Shown here: positions 8,297-17,400 of the stretch, piece after piece
Layout of the letters: each line of letters opens with the position of its first letter
Position numbering within the stretch: position 1 is the stretch's first letter
Assembly: GCF_003254565.1 (NCBI RefSeq)
Contig: NZ_QJRI01000177.1
Coordinates: forward strand, 186,001-250,000
Length of the DNA stretch: 64,000 nt
Source of the DNA: Flavobacterium nitrogenifigens
GTDB taxonomy: Bacteria > Bacteroidota > Bacteroidia > Flavobacteriales > Flavobacteriaceae
Reading direction: 5' to 3'
The notes under the pieces: model-generated
The model's input: the letters and a program-made list of their open reading frames with translations, nothing else
Told to the model about the DNA's origin: nothing
Database searches by the model: none
Translations under genes and position numbers: made by a program

Positions 8297-10159
8297 ATGA
8301 ATTACTTATCTGTAGAAAATATATCAAAGTCATTTGGCGAAAGAGTCCTTTTTGACAACATTTCTTTTGGAATCAATAAAGACCAAAAAATCGCTTTTAT
8401 TGCTAAAAATGGTTCAGGAAAAACAACCATCATGAGCATTATTAATGGATTGGAAGAACCAGATACTGGACAAGTTGTTTTACGAAAAGGAATCAGAATG
8501 GCATTTCTTTCTCAAGACAATAATCTTCAGGACGAACTTACGATTGAAGAAAGTATTTTTGCTTCAGACAACGAAACGCTTAAAGTGATTGAAGCTTACG
8601 AAAAAGCGTTAGAAAATCCTTCAGATGAAGAAGCTTACCAGAAAGCTTTTGACGCTATGGACCAGCATAATGCTTGGGATTTTGAAACACAATACAAACA
8701 GATTTTATTCAAATTAAAACTGGAAGATTTTAAACTTAAAGTGAAGAATCTTTCAGGAGGACAGAAAAAACGTCTTTCTTTAGCTATAATTCTAATTAAC
8801 CGCCCAGATTTATTGATTCTAGATGAGCCTACCAACCACTTAGATCTTGAAATGATTGAATGGTTGGAAAGTTATTTTGCCAAAGAAAACATTACGTTGT
8901 TTATGGTAACGCACGACCGTTTCTTTTTAGAACGTGTCTGCAACGAAATTATCGAATTAGACAACGGAAAACTATACCAATACAAAGGGAATTATTCTTA
9001 TTATCTACAGAAAAAAGAAGAAAGAATCACTTCTGAAAATGCAAGTATTGACAAAGCCAAGAACTTATTTGTAAAAGAATTAGAGTGGATGCGCCGCCAA
9101 CCAAAAGCGAGAACAACCAAATCTAAATCACGTCAAGACGATTTTTACATTATTAAGGAAAAAGCGCAAAGCCGACGAAAAGAAAACAAAGTTGAGCTTG
9201 AAATTAATATGGAAAGAATGGGAAGCAAGATTATTGAGCTTCACAAACTTTCTAAAAAATTTAAAGACAGAGTTATTCTGGACAATTTCAGTTTTGATTT
9301 CCAACGTGGAGAAAGAATCGGAATTATTGGTAAAAATGGAACCGGAAAATCGACTTTCTTAAATCTGCTTACTGGGACAATTCCGCCAGACAGCGGTCGC
9401 GTTGTAAAAGGAGATACCATTAAAATTGGATATTATACACAGTCTGGAATCAATCCAAAACCTGGACAGCGTGTTATTGATATTATAAAAGAATACGGAG
9501 AATACATTCCGCTTACTAAAGGAAAGATTATTTCGGCTTCACAACTATTGGAGCGTTTTCTTTTTGATGCTAAAAAACAATATGATTATGTTGAGAAATT
9601 AAGCGGCGGAGAATTAAAACGTTTATATCTATGTACGGTTTTAATTCAGAATCCGAATTTTTTAATTCTTGATGAGCCAACAAACGATTTGGACATTGTA
9701 ACGCTTAACGTTCTTGAAAGTTTCCTTTTAGATTATCCTGGCTGTTTATTGGTAGTTTCTCACGATCGTTACTTTATGGATAAAATCGTCGATCACTTAT
9801 TTGTTTTTAGAGGTCAAGGCGAAATCGAGAATTTCCCTGGAAACTACTCTGATTTTAGAGCTTACGAAGACAGTGCAGATGTTACTCAAAAAGAAGAAAA
9901 CAAGGCTGAAAAGAAAGATTGGAAACAAAATAATCCCACTGGAAATTTAAGTTTCAACGAACAAAAAGAATATCAAAAAATCGAAAGAGAAATAAAAGAT
10001 CTTGAAGCTGAAAAAGCTAAAATCGAACAGTTATTCTCTGATGGAAAAGTTGCCGATGCTGATATTGAGAAAAAAGCGAATGAACTTCAAAATATCATAA
10101 ACAAAATAGATGCAAAAGAAGAACGCTGGTTTGAACTTTCTGCTAAACTTGAAGGATAA
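8297..10159 (+). CDS. ABC-F family ATPase (Uup-like)
   Basis: A 620-residue soluble protein with two ABC ATPase domains and no membrane segment, as in the ABC-F group that acts on ribosomes. Domain one has Walker A at 36-44, signature LSGGQKKR and Walker B LLILDEPTNHLD. Domain two has GKNGTGKST, LSGGELKR and LILDEPTNDLD. The linker between them is rich in Arg and Lys. The last 70 residues form a predicted coiled coil (EYQKIEREIKDLEAEKAKIE), the C-terminal extension typical of Uup. The first Walker A reads AKNGSGKTT, with Ala in place of the usual first Gly. Monocistronic from its own promoter. A resistance-type role is less likely than a housekeeping ribosomal role. Confidence 0.93.
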   Translation: MNYLSVENISKSFGERVLFDNISFGINKDQKIAFIAKNGSGKTTIMSIINGLEEPDTGQVVLRKGIRMAFLSQDNNLQDELTIEESIFASDNETLKVIEAYEKALENPSDEEAYQKAFDAMDQHNAWDFETQYKQILFKLKLEDFKLKVKNLSGGQKKRLSLAIILINRPDLLILDEPTNHLDLEMIEWLESYFAKENITLFMVTHDRFFLERVCNEIIELDNGKLYQYKGNYSYYLQKKEERITSENASIDKAKNLFVKELEWMRRQPKARTTKSKSRQDDFYIIKEKAQSRRKENKVELEINMERMGSKIIELHKLSKKFKDRVILDNFSFDFQRGERIGIIGKNGTGKSTFLNLLTGTIPPDSGRVVKGDTIKIGYYTQSGINPKPGQRVIDIIKEYGEYIPLTKGKIISASQLLERFLFDAKKQYDYVEKLSGGELKRLYLCTVLIQNPNFLILDEPTNDLDIVTLNVLESFLLDYPGCLLVVSHDRYFMDKIVDHLFVFRGQGEIENFPGNYSDFRAYEDSADVTQKEENKAEKKDWKQNNPTGNLSFNEQKEYQKIEREIKDLEAEKAKIEQLFSDGKVADADIEKKANELQNIINKIDAKEERWFELSAKLEG

Positions 10160-10181
10160 GTTTTGTTTCACACCTCGGTCA

Positions 10182-10208
10182 TGAGTGTTAATATACATAA
10201 ACACTCAC
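10182..10208 (+). repeat. Inverted repeat after the ABC-F gene
   Basis: Perfect 8-base arms TGAGTGTT (10182-10189) and AACACTCA (10201-10208) enclose an 11-base loop. No T run follows, so this is a hairpin that could stabilise the mRNA end or act as a weak terminator. Confidence 0.5.
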
Positions 10209-10259
10209 TGCAACTAGAAAACTAATTTATATATTTACGGCTTTTAAAATAAATACCAC

Positions 10260-10730
10260 ATGAAAAAATTATTAGCAGCATTTTCTATTCTTACATTTTT
10301 CATCTCTTGCTCAAGTGATTCAGGATTGGAAAGAATTCCAGAGAAAATAGATTATAGTGTTGAAAACGAAAAAGAAATTACAGATTATTTGACTAAAAAT
10401 AATCTAACAGCACAAAAAACAAGTACTGGTTTGCATTATATTCTTACAGAAGAAGGAACAGGAAAACAACCTACTTTACAGTCAAATGTTACCGTTACGT
10501 ATAAAGGCACTCTTACCAACGGAACTGTTTTTGACCAAAATGCATCTGGAGCAACTTTTCCATTAAACAAATTAATATTAGGATGGCAGCAAGGATTACA
10601 ATTTTTTAAAGAAGGTGGAAGCGGTATCTTATTTGTTCCAGCACATTTAGGATATGGAAGCAGTAAGGTTCAAAACATTCCTGGTGGCTCTGTCTTAATT
10701 TTTGAAATAAAACTAGTTTCTGTAAATTAA
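10260..10730 (+). CDS. FKBP-type peptidyl-prolyl isomerase, lipoprotein
   Basis: A 156-residue lipoprotein: a hydrophobic signal peptide ends in the lipobox FISC with the acylated cysteine at residue 17, followed by SSDSG, which lacks an obvious outer-surface export signal. The FKBP domain covers about residues 60-155, with VTVTYKGTLTNGTVFD and the C-terminal IPGGSVLIFEIKLVSV strand. It would assist folding of exported proteins in the periplasm by isomerising prolyl bonds. The gene lies 28 bases ahead of a methyltransferase gene; the two may share a transcript. A near-consensus promoter TATATTTA is at 10231. Confidence 0.9.
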   Translation: MKKLLAAFSILTFFISCSSDSGLERIPEKIDYSVENEKEITDYLTKNNLTAQKTSTGLHYILTEEGTGKQPTLQSNVTVTYKGTLTNGTVFDQNASGATFPLNKLILGWQQGLQFFKEGGSGILFVPAHLGYGSSKVQNIPGGSVLIFEIKLVSVN

Positions 10731-10758
10731 TCGATCTGAAGAACAAAACATTCTAAGA

Positions 10759-11538
10759 GTGCTGTTTCAAATACAATCTTATTTAAAATTTCTTTGGCAT
10801 TCTAAAAACGAACACGCGGTTCATTCGCCATTTGTTTTTAGTCTGCTTACAAAATGTTTTTATGATAAGAAACCTAAACCTGAATACGACATTCTTAAAA
10901 AGTATAGAAAAACGCTTTTAGAGAATAAAAACTTTATTGAAGTAACCGATTTTGGAGCAGGATCGAGAGTTTTTAAATCAACCAGAAGACAAATTTCTAA
11001 GATTGCGCAAACAGCGGGAATTTCTCCAAAACGCGCCGAATTGTTGTTTAGAGTTACCAATTATTTTCAGCCTTCAACTATTCTAGAAATAGGAACTTCT
11101 TTAGGTTTAGCAACTTCTGCGTTGGCTTTAGGAAATCCAAAAGCTAAAGTGGTTACTATTGAAGGCTGTCCAAATACCGCAAATGTTGCCCAAAATCAAT
11201 TGGCTGAATTTGATTGTAAGAATGTTGAAAATGTAATTTCAGAATTTGAATCTTTTTTAGTTTCTGAGAACATTCAAGCCACAAATTACAATCTGATATA
11301 TTTTGACGGGAATCATTCTAAAAAAGCAACTTTGGCTTATTTTGATCTTTTACTGCCAACTATCGACAATGATTCTGTTTGGATTTTCGACGATATTCAT
11401 TGGTCTCCCGAAATGGAAGAAGCTTGGGAAATTATTAAAAGTCACCCGAAAGTAAAAGTTACAATTGATACTTTTCAATGGGGATTTGTATTCTTCAGAA
11501 GAGAACAGCCCAAAGAGCATTTTATAATACGAGCATAA
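10759..11538 (+). CDS. Class I SAM-dependent methyltransferase
   Basis: A 259-residue cytoplasmic protein. The SAM-binding motif I region is ILEIGTSLGLATSALAL near residue 112, with an acidic motif in VVTIEGC and IYFDGNHSKKATLAYF later. This pattern matches the methyltransferase_24 / O-methyltransferase-like family. The substrate is unknown. The chosen start is GTG at 10759, because the following residues LFQIQSYLKFLWHS give a conserved-looking N-terminus and no ATG exists nearby. A strong hairpin terminator immediately follows the stop codon. Confidence 0.82.
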   Translation: MLFQIQSYLKFLWHSKNEHAVHSPFVFSLLTKCFYDKKPKPEYDILKKYRKTLLENKNFIEVTDFGAGSRVFKSTRRQISKIAQTAGISPKRAELLFRVTNYFQPSTILEIGTSLGLATSALALGNPKAKVVTIEGCPNTANVAQNQLAEFDCKNVENVISEFESFLVSENIQATNYNLIYFDGNHSKKATLAYFDLLLPTIDNDSVWIFDDIHWSPEMEEAWEIIKSHPKVKVTIDTFQWGFVFFRREQPKEHFIIRA

Positions 11539-11569
11539 AAAAGACGATCATTTTTGATCGTCTTTTTGT
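11537..11569. terminator. Bidirectional hairpin terminator
   Basis: A perfect 13-bp stem (AAAAAGACGATCA at 11538-11550 and its complement at 11555-11567) with a TTTT loop, flanked by A and T runs on both sides. It separates the converging methyltransferase and lipoprotein genes and could act in both directions. Confidence 0.85.
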
Positions 11570-11590
11570 TTAATTGAAAACATTAAAATC

Positions 11591-12250
11591 TTATTTTTTT
11601 GCGTCTTTGTTTTCTTCAGATTTAGCTCCCATTCTGTTTACAGTATACATTGGTGCAAACTTAACTTTCAAACCAGCAATTTTTCTGTTATCCTCAGCCG
11701 AAAGCCCTTCTTTTTCAACAGTATTTTTACGGCTGTCAAGCGCTTCGTACATTAATTTAATTTCATCCCAGTCTTCTCTAGAGTACCTGTCTTTATTATT
11801 TTCTACAGTATGTACAAATTGCTGATAAACACTATGAATATTTTGGGCATTCACCCAACTAAAACTCATATCGTCACCAATTTTTCCTGCGCCAAACAAA
11901 GCATCTCTTAACTGTTGTTTCGGACTAGGAGCTGGAGGGGCAAATTGGGCGGTCATTTCATCTCTAAATTCTTCGTACTTAATTTTACTTGCATTTACTT
12001 TTTCAGTCGCAGCAGCATTATCTTTGATATCTGCTAAAGCAGCTTGTGCTTCTTGAGATCTTCTGTCATATTCGGCTTCTACACTTTTCCAATTGTCTTT
12101 TAAATCGGCTGCTGCCACGTTTTTGACAGAGTCAACGTAGATTACATAGTTCTCAACTGTTTTTTGAGCTTTTTCTTGTTTTTCATCTTTACACGATGCA
12201 AACCCTAATACTACTAATGCAATTCCTATAGCTATTTTTATATTTTTCAT
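11591..12250 (-). CDS. Lipoprotein of unknown function (DUF6565-like)
   Basis: A 219-residue lipoprotein with lipobox FASC and the acylated cysteine at residue 20, followed by KDEKQEK. The rest is mostly helical and charged, with a Pro/Ala-rich hinge (APPAPSPKQQ) near residue 113 and a long helix-rich C-terminus. The overall look matches the DUF6565 group of Bacteroidota lipoproteins, but this assignment is tentative. A TAAATTTG promoter element lies 29 bases upstream of the ATG. It converges with the methyltransferase gene and shares the terminator at 11537-11569. Confidence 0.75.
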   Translation of the reverse strand: MKNIKIAIGIALVVLGFASCKDEKQEKAQKTVENYVIYVDSVKNVAAADLKDNWKSVEAEYDRRSQEAQAALADIKDNAAATEKVNASKIKYEEFRDEMTAQFAPPAPSPKQQLRDALFGAGKIGDDMSFSWVNAQNIHSVYQQFVHTVENNKDRYSREDWDEIKLMYEALDSRKNTVEKEGLSAEDNRKIAGLKVKFAPMYTVNRMGAKSEENKDAKK

Positions 12251-12278
12251 AATCTTAGTTATTAATTAATTGATATAT

Positions 12279-12286
12279 CAAATTTA
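12279..12286 (-). promoter_or_regulatory. Promoter -7 element of the lipoprotein gene
   Basis: TAAATTTG on the minus strand matches TAnnTTTG and lies about 29 bases ahead of the ATG at 12250. No clear -33 TTG at consensus spacing was seen. Confidence 0.4.
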
Positions 12287-12542
12287 CTTAATACCAATTT
12301 CAATAAATTACATTATTATCACGTTTTCAAAACAAAAAACATCTTAAAACTATAAAACATTGAAAATAATGCGAATTACACAAAATTAAAGCTAAATCAT
12401 ATAACTATTTTGCTTTTAAAAATTATATTTTATTAATCGTTTCGATACGTTTATTCGCTTAAGTGATTTTGTAACAAAAACCAATTATCAACTACTTATT
12501 CAAAAGTGTTTTGTACTTTTAAATCCAAAATTGTAAACTCAA

Positions 12543-13235
12543 ATGGCTGAACCATTAATTAAAATAACCGACATTAAGCGAAATTTTACTTTAGGAAACG
12601 AAATCGTTTATGTTTTAAAAGGAATAGATCTAGAAATACAAAAAGGCGAATATGTTGCTTTAATGGGGCCTTCCGGATCAGGAAAATCTACATTAATGAA
12701 TTTATTAGGCTGTTTAGACACACCAACTTCGGGTCGTTATATTTTAAATGGAAAAGATGTCAGCAAAATGAAAGATGATGAACTGGCCGAAATCAGAAAC
12801 AAAGAAATTGGTTTCGTTTTTCAGACCTTCAATCTTTTACCAAGAACAACTGCGCTTGACAATGTTGCTCTGCCCATGATTTATGCTGGTTATGGAAAAT
12901 CTGAAAGAATTGCTCGTGCTACCGAAGTTTTAAAACAGGTTAATCTCGCAGACAGAATGGATCACCAGCCAAATCAGCTTTCTGGAGGACAGCGCCAGCG
13001 TGTTGCAGTTGCAAGAGCTTTGGTAAACAAACCATCGATTATTTTAGCCGATGAGCCCACAGGAAACTTAGACAGTAAAACTTCAGTAGAAATTATGAAG
13101 CTTTTTGGAGATATTCATGCCCAAGGAAACACTGTAATTCTTGTAACTCACGAAGAAGATATTGCCGCTTATGCGCACAGAATTATTCGTTTACGAGATG
13201 GATTAATCGAAAGTGATACAAGAAAATCTGTTTAA
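12543..13235 (+). CDS. ABC transporter ATPase, MacB/LolD type, without adjacent permease
   Basis: A 230-residue ATPase with Walker A GPSGSGKST at residues 42-50, Q-loop VFQTFNLLPRTTALDNV, signature LSGGQRQRVA near 146, Walker B IILADEPTGNLDS near 168 and the switch histidine in LVTHE. The NLLPRTTALDNVALPM segment is diagnostic of the MacB/LolD/FtsE-like group that drives type VII ABC permeases in lipoprotein release or mechanotransmission. No FtsX-like permease is adjacent on either side, so the partner must be encoded elsewhere. A near-consensus TACTTTTA lies at 12514-12521. Confidence 0.9.
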   Translation: MAEPLIKITDIKRNFTLGNEIVYVLKGIDLEIQKGEYVALMGPSGSGKSTLMNLLGCLDTPTSGRYILNGKDVSKMKDDELAEIRNKEIGFVFQTFNLLPRTTALDNVALPMIYAGYGKSERIARATEVLKQVNLADRMDHQPNQLSGGQRQRVAVARALVNKPSIILADEPTGNLDSKTSVEIMKLFGDIHAQGNTVILVTHEEDIAAYAHRIIRLRDGLIESDTRKSV

Positions 13236-13325
13236 TCGTTTAATCGCAAAAGAAAACTTATAATTTCAGCACGATCCTAACAGCTTTCGACATAGCAAAA
13301 AAAAATAAGCTCAAAGAAAGAAAAA

Positions 13326-13362
13326 CTTAGAATCTCAGCATCTCAGAACCTTAGCATCTTAA
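13326..13362 (+). repeat. Period-8 CTTAG word repeat (single arm)
   Basis: About four and a half degenerate tandem copies of an 8-base word of form CTTAGNAT directly upstream of the cobalamin adenosyltransferase ATG. The complementary arm found at sister loci (22295, 30670, 36456, 60283) is not evident here. Confidence 0.7.
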
Positions 13363-13370
13363 AAAAAAAA

Positions 13371-13940
13371 ATGAAAGTATATACCAAAACAGGCGATAAA
13401 GGCACAACGGCACTTTTTGGAGGAACTCGCGTACCGAAAGACCACATCAGAATTGACAGTTACGGGACTGTTGACGAACTAAATTCTTATATCGGATTAA
13501 TCCGCGATCAAGAAATGGATTCACATTACAAAACCATTTTAATCGAAATTCAAGATCGCCTTTTCACAGTTGGTGCCATTTTGGCAACTCCACAAGAGAA
13601 AGAAGTTTTGAAAAATGGAAAACTTCGCTTAGAAAATCTTGGTATAATTGATTCGGATATCGAATTACTTGAAAACGAAATCGACAAAATGGACGAAAGC
13701 CTACCGCCCATGACTCATTTTGTTTTGCCTGGCGGGCATCCGACCGTGTCACATTGTCATATAGCGCGCTGTATTTGCCGTCGTGCGGAACGTTTAGCAG
13801 TACACTTAAGCCATAATGAACATGTTCCCGAAATAGCAATCACCTATTTAAACCGACTTTCTGACTACCTTTTTGTCTTGGCACGAAAGTTGTCCTCAGA
13901 CTTAAAAGCGGATGAAGTGAAATGGATACCGCGTAAGTAA
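13371..13940 (+). CDS. Cob(I)alamin adenosyltransferase, PduO type
   Basis: A 189-residue protein of the PduO/MMAB family, which transfers the adenosyl group of ATP to cob(I)alamin to make coenzyme B12. The ATP-binding N-terminus TKTGDKGTTALFGG is at residues 5-18; RIDSYGTVDELNSYIG follows, and CRRAERLAVHL and NRLSDYLFVLAR are the conserved C-terminal helices. The likely user of the cofactor is methylmalonyl-CoA mutase, whose chaperone meaB is at 35369-36463; the mutase itself is not in this window. No cobalamin riboswitch was seen upstream. The ATG is directly preceded by an A-rich run and the CTTAG repeat. Confidence 0.93.
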   Translation: MKVYTKTGDKGTTALFGGTRVPKDHIRIDSYGTVDELNSYIGLIRDQEMDSHYKTILIEIQDRLFTVGAILATPQEKEVLKNGKLRLENLGIIDSDIELLENEIDKMDESLPPMTHFVLPGGHPTVSHCHIARCICRRAERLAVHLSHNEHVPEIAITYLNRLSDYLFVLARKLSSDLKADEVKWIPRK

Positions 13941-13956
13941 ACAGTCTCAGTTTTCA

Positions 13957-14041
13957 GTTTTCATACTGCAAACTCACAAGAAAACTGAATACTTAAAAGT
14001 ACAGTAATTAGTAGCAAACATCGGTTTTCATACTGCAAACT
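13957..14041 (+). repeat. Direct 18-base repeat with inverted CAGTTTTC words
   Basis: The 18-mer GTTTTCATACTGCAAACT occurs twice, at 13957-13974 and 14024-14041. Between and around them are CAGTTTTC and GAAAACTG words that can pair. Related words recur at 57150-57205 and 58286-58323. Confidence 0.7.
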
Positions 14042-14105
14042 GCCACTGAAAACTGATTACTAATAAGGACGTTCTTAAATTTTATTAAAATAAATCAAAA
14101 TTTAC

Positions 14106-14135
14106 TTGTCTTTTTCAGTAAAAAATTTATTTTTG
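14106..14135 (+). promoter_or_regulatory. Promoter of the DUF2795 gene
   Basis: TTG at 14106-14108 and TATTTTTG at 14128-14135 are separated by 19 bases, a full match to the Bacteroidota promoter. The ATG follows 21 bases later at 14157. Confidence 0.65.
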
Positions 14136-14156
14136 CACAAACTAAACAGATAACAG

Positions 14157-14378
14157 ATGTATTGGACATTAGAATTAGCATCTTATTTAAGTGATGCGCC
14201 ATGGCCTGCTAACAAAGATGAACTTATTGACTACGCCATTAGAGCAGGTGCTCCATTAGAGGTAGTAGAAAACCTTCAATCAATCGAAGATGAAGGCGAG
14301 ATATATGAATCAATGGAAGAAATTTGGCCTGATTATCCAACAGACGAAGATTATCTTTGGAATGAGGATGAATATTAA
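14157..14378 (+). CDS. DUF2795 domain protein
   Basis: A 73-residue acidic protein. The region LASYLSDAPWPANKDELIDYAIRAGAP matches DUF2795, a small helical domain found singly or in tandem in many bacteria with no established function. The C-terminal third is strongly acidic (DYPTDEDYLWNEDEY). It has its own consensus promoter and is followed by a strong terminator before secA, so it is probably expressed as a separate short message. The position immediately before secA is common in flavobacteria, though no functional link is known. Confidence 0.88.
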   Translation: MYWTLELASYLSDAPWPANKDELIDYAIRAGAPLEVVENLQSIEDEGEIYESMEEIWPDYPTDEDYLWNEDEY

Positions 14379-14393
14379 AAAATAAACCAAAGG

Positions 14394-14423
14394 AAAAAGT
14401 CTCATCATGGAGACTTTTTTTTT
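14394..14423 (+). terminator. Rho-independent terminator after DUF2795 gene
   Basis: Stem AAAAAGTCTC (14394-14403) pairs with GAGACTTTTT (14410-14419) around a 6-base loop, followed by a T run. Confidence 0.85.
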
Positions 14424-14464
14424 GGTTCAAATACATATTATATAATAAAGAAATACAATAAATC

Positions 14465-17400
14465 ATGAGTTTCATAAACAGTATTATTAAAGTCTTTGTA
14501 GGCGACAAGTCGCAGAAAGATGTCAAAGCTTTACAACCTTACTTAAACAAAATCAAGACATTCGAAGCTCCTCTAATGAGTCTATCAAACGATGAGTTAA
14601 GAGCTAGAACCGTTTATTTTAAAGATAGAATAAAAGAAGCTAGAGCTGACAAAGATGCTAAAATTGCTTCGCTTAAAGCGGAAGTTGAAAACATCGAAGA
14701 CATCGATAAAAGAGAAGATATTTATGATGCAATAGATGCTCTTGAAAAAGAGGCTTATGAAATCTCTGAAAAAACTTTATTGGAAATTCTTCCAGAAGCC
14801 TTTTCTGTTGTAAAAGAAACGGCTCGTCGTTTTAAAGAAAACTCTCATATCGAGGTAACTGCAACTCCAAAAGACCGCGAATTCTCAGCAACAAAATCTT
14901 ACATTACCATTGATGGCGAAAAAGCTATCTGGGCTAACAAATGGAATGCTGCTGGAAAAGACATCACTTGGGACATGATTCACTATGACGTTCAGTTAAT
15001 TGGTGGTATGGTATTGCACGAAGGTAAAGTTGCCGAAATGCAAACGGGAGAAGGTAAAACTTTGGTTGCTACTCTTCCACTTTACTTAAACGCTTTGACA
15101 GGAAACGGAGTTCACTTAGTAACGGTGAACGACTACTTAGCAAAACGTGATAGCACTTGGAAAGCGCCTTTATTCGAATTCCACGGTTTATCTGTTGACT
15201 GTATCGATAATCACCAGCCAAGTACAGAGCAAAGAAAAAAAGCATACGACGCCGATATCACTTACGGAACTAACAACGAGTTTGGTTTCGACTACTTAAG
15301 AGATAACATGGCGCACTCTCCAAGCGATTTAGTTCAACGAAAACACAATTTTGCAATTGTCGACGAGGTTGACTCTGTATTAATTGATGACGCTAGAACA
15401 CCACTTATCATTTCTGGACCAGTTCCTCAAGGAGATCGTCATGAATTCAACGAATTGAAACCAAAAATCGAAAACTTAGTTGCACAACAACGTCAGTTAG
15501 CAAATGGTTTCTTAGCTGAAGCTAAAAAATTAATCAAAGAAGGAAATACTAAAGAAGGTGGTTTCTTATTATTAAGAGCTTACAGATCTTTACCTAAAAA
15601 TAAAGCATTAATTAAATTTTTAAGTGAAGAAGGAATTAAACAATTGCTTCAAAAAACTGAAAATCAATACATACAAGATAACAATCGCGAAATGCACAAA
15701 GTAGACGAAGCTTTGTATTTTGTGATTGAAGAGAAAAATAACCAAGTAGAATTAACAGACAATGGTATTAAATACCTTTCTGGAGATACTGATGCAGATT
15801 TCTTTGTTTTACCAGACATCGGAACAGAAATCGCAGCGATTGAAAAACAAAAACTTGATAAAGATTCTGAAGCGGAAGCTAAAGAAAGATTATTCCAAGA
15901 TTTTGGAGTAAAAAGCGAGCGTATTCATACTCTTACTCAACTTTTAAAAGCGTATGCTTTATTTGAAAAAGATGTAGAGTACGTTATCATGGACAACAAA
16001 ATTATGATTGTCGATGAGCAAACAGGTCGTATCATGGATGGTCGTCGTTATTCTGACGGTCTTCACCAAGCGATCGAAGCTAAAGAAAATGTAAAAATCG
16101 AAGCTGCAACTCAAACTTTTGCAACCGTTACATTACAGAATTATTTCAGAATGTACAGCAAATTAGGCGGTATGACGGGTACTGCTGTTACAGAAGCTGG
16201 TGAGTTATGGCAAATCTATAAATTGGATGTTGTTGAAATTCCAACAAATCGCCCAATTGCAAGACACGATAAAGAAGATTATATCTACAAAACTACACGT
16301 GAGAAATTCAACGCTGTAATCGAAGACGTTACAGAATTATCACAAGCTGGAAGACCTGTATTGATTGGAACAACTTCTGTAGAGATTTCAGAATTATTAA
16401 GCCGTATGCTTAAAATGAGGGGAATCACACACAACGTATTGAATGCTAAAATGCACAAGCAAGAAGCGCAAATCGTTGAAGAAGCTGGTAAAGCGGGAGT
16501 TGTAACTATTGCAACAAACATGGCTGGTCGTGGTACCGATATTAAATTATCGCCAGAAGTAAAAGCTGCCGGAGGTTTAGCAATCGTTGGTACAGAGCGT
16601 CATGATTCTCGTCGTGTAGACAGACAGTTACGTGGTCGTTCTGGTCGTCAAGGAGATCCAGGAAGTTCTCAATTCTATGTTTCTCTTGAAGATAACTTAA
16701 TGCGTTTATTCGGTTCTGAAAGAGTTGCGAAAGTAATGGACAGAATGGGATTGAAAGAAGGTGAAGTTATTCAGCATTCTATGATGACTAAATCTATCGA
16801 ACGTGCTCAGAAAAAAGTAGAAGAAAACAACTTTGGTGTTCGTAAACGTTTATTAGAATATGATGACGTAATGAACTCTCAACGTGAAGTAGTTTACAAA
16901 CGTCGTCGTCACGCATTGTTCGGAGAGCGTTTGAAACTGGATATTGCGAACATGCTTTATGATACTTGCGAATTAATTGTAAGCAATAATAAAGTGGCTA
17001 ATGATTTCAAAGGATTTGAATTTGATTTAATTCGTTATTTCGGAATCACATCTCCAATTTCTGAAGCTGATTTCACGAAATTAAATGATATCGAAGTTAC
17101 TGGAAAAGTATACAAAGAAGCTTTAGCATTCTATACTGAAAAAACAGAAAGAAGCGCAAGAGAAGCTTTCCCTATTATCAAAGGAGTTTACGAAGAGCCA
17201 AACAATCATTTTGAAAGAATTGTAGTTCCATTTACAGACGGAATCAAAACTTTGAATGTGGTTACTGACTTGAAAAAAGCTTACGATAGCGAAGGCGCTC
17301 AATTAATTGCTGATTTTGAGAAAAATATCACGCTTTCTATTGTTGATGAAGCTTGGAAAAAACATTTACGTAAAATGGACGAATTGAAACAATCTGTTCA

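Noticed and set aside
13236..13370. Cobalamin riboswitch ahead of the adenosyltransferase gene, and similar checks ahead of meaB and the TonB receptor
   Set aside because: No B12-box-like sequence was recognised; the gaps hold repeats or short promoters only.
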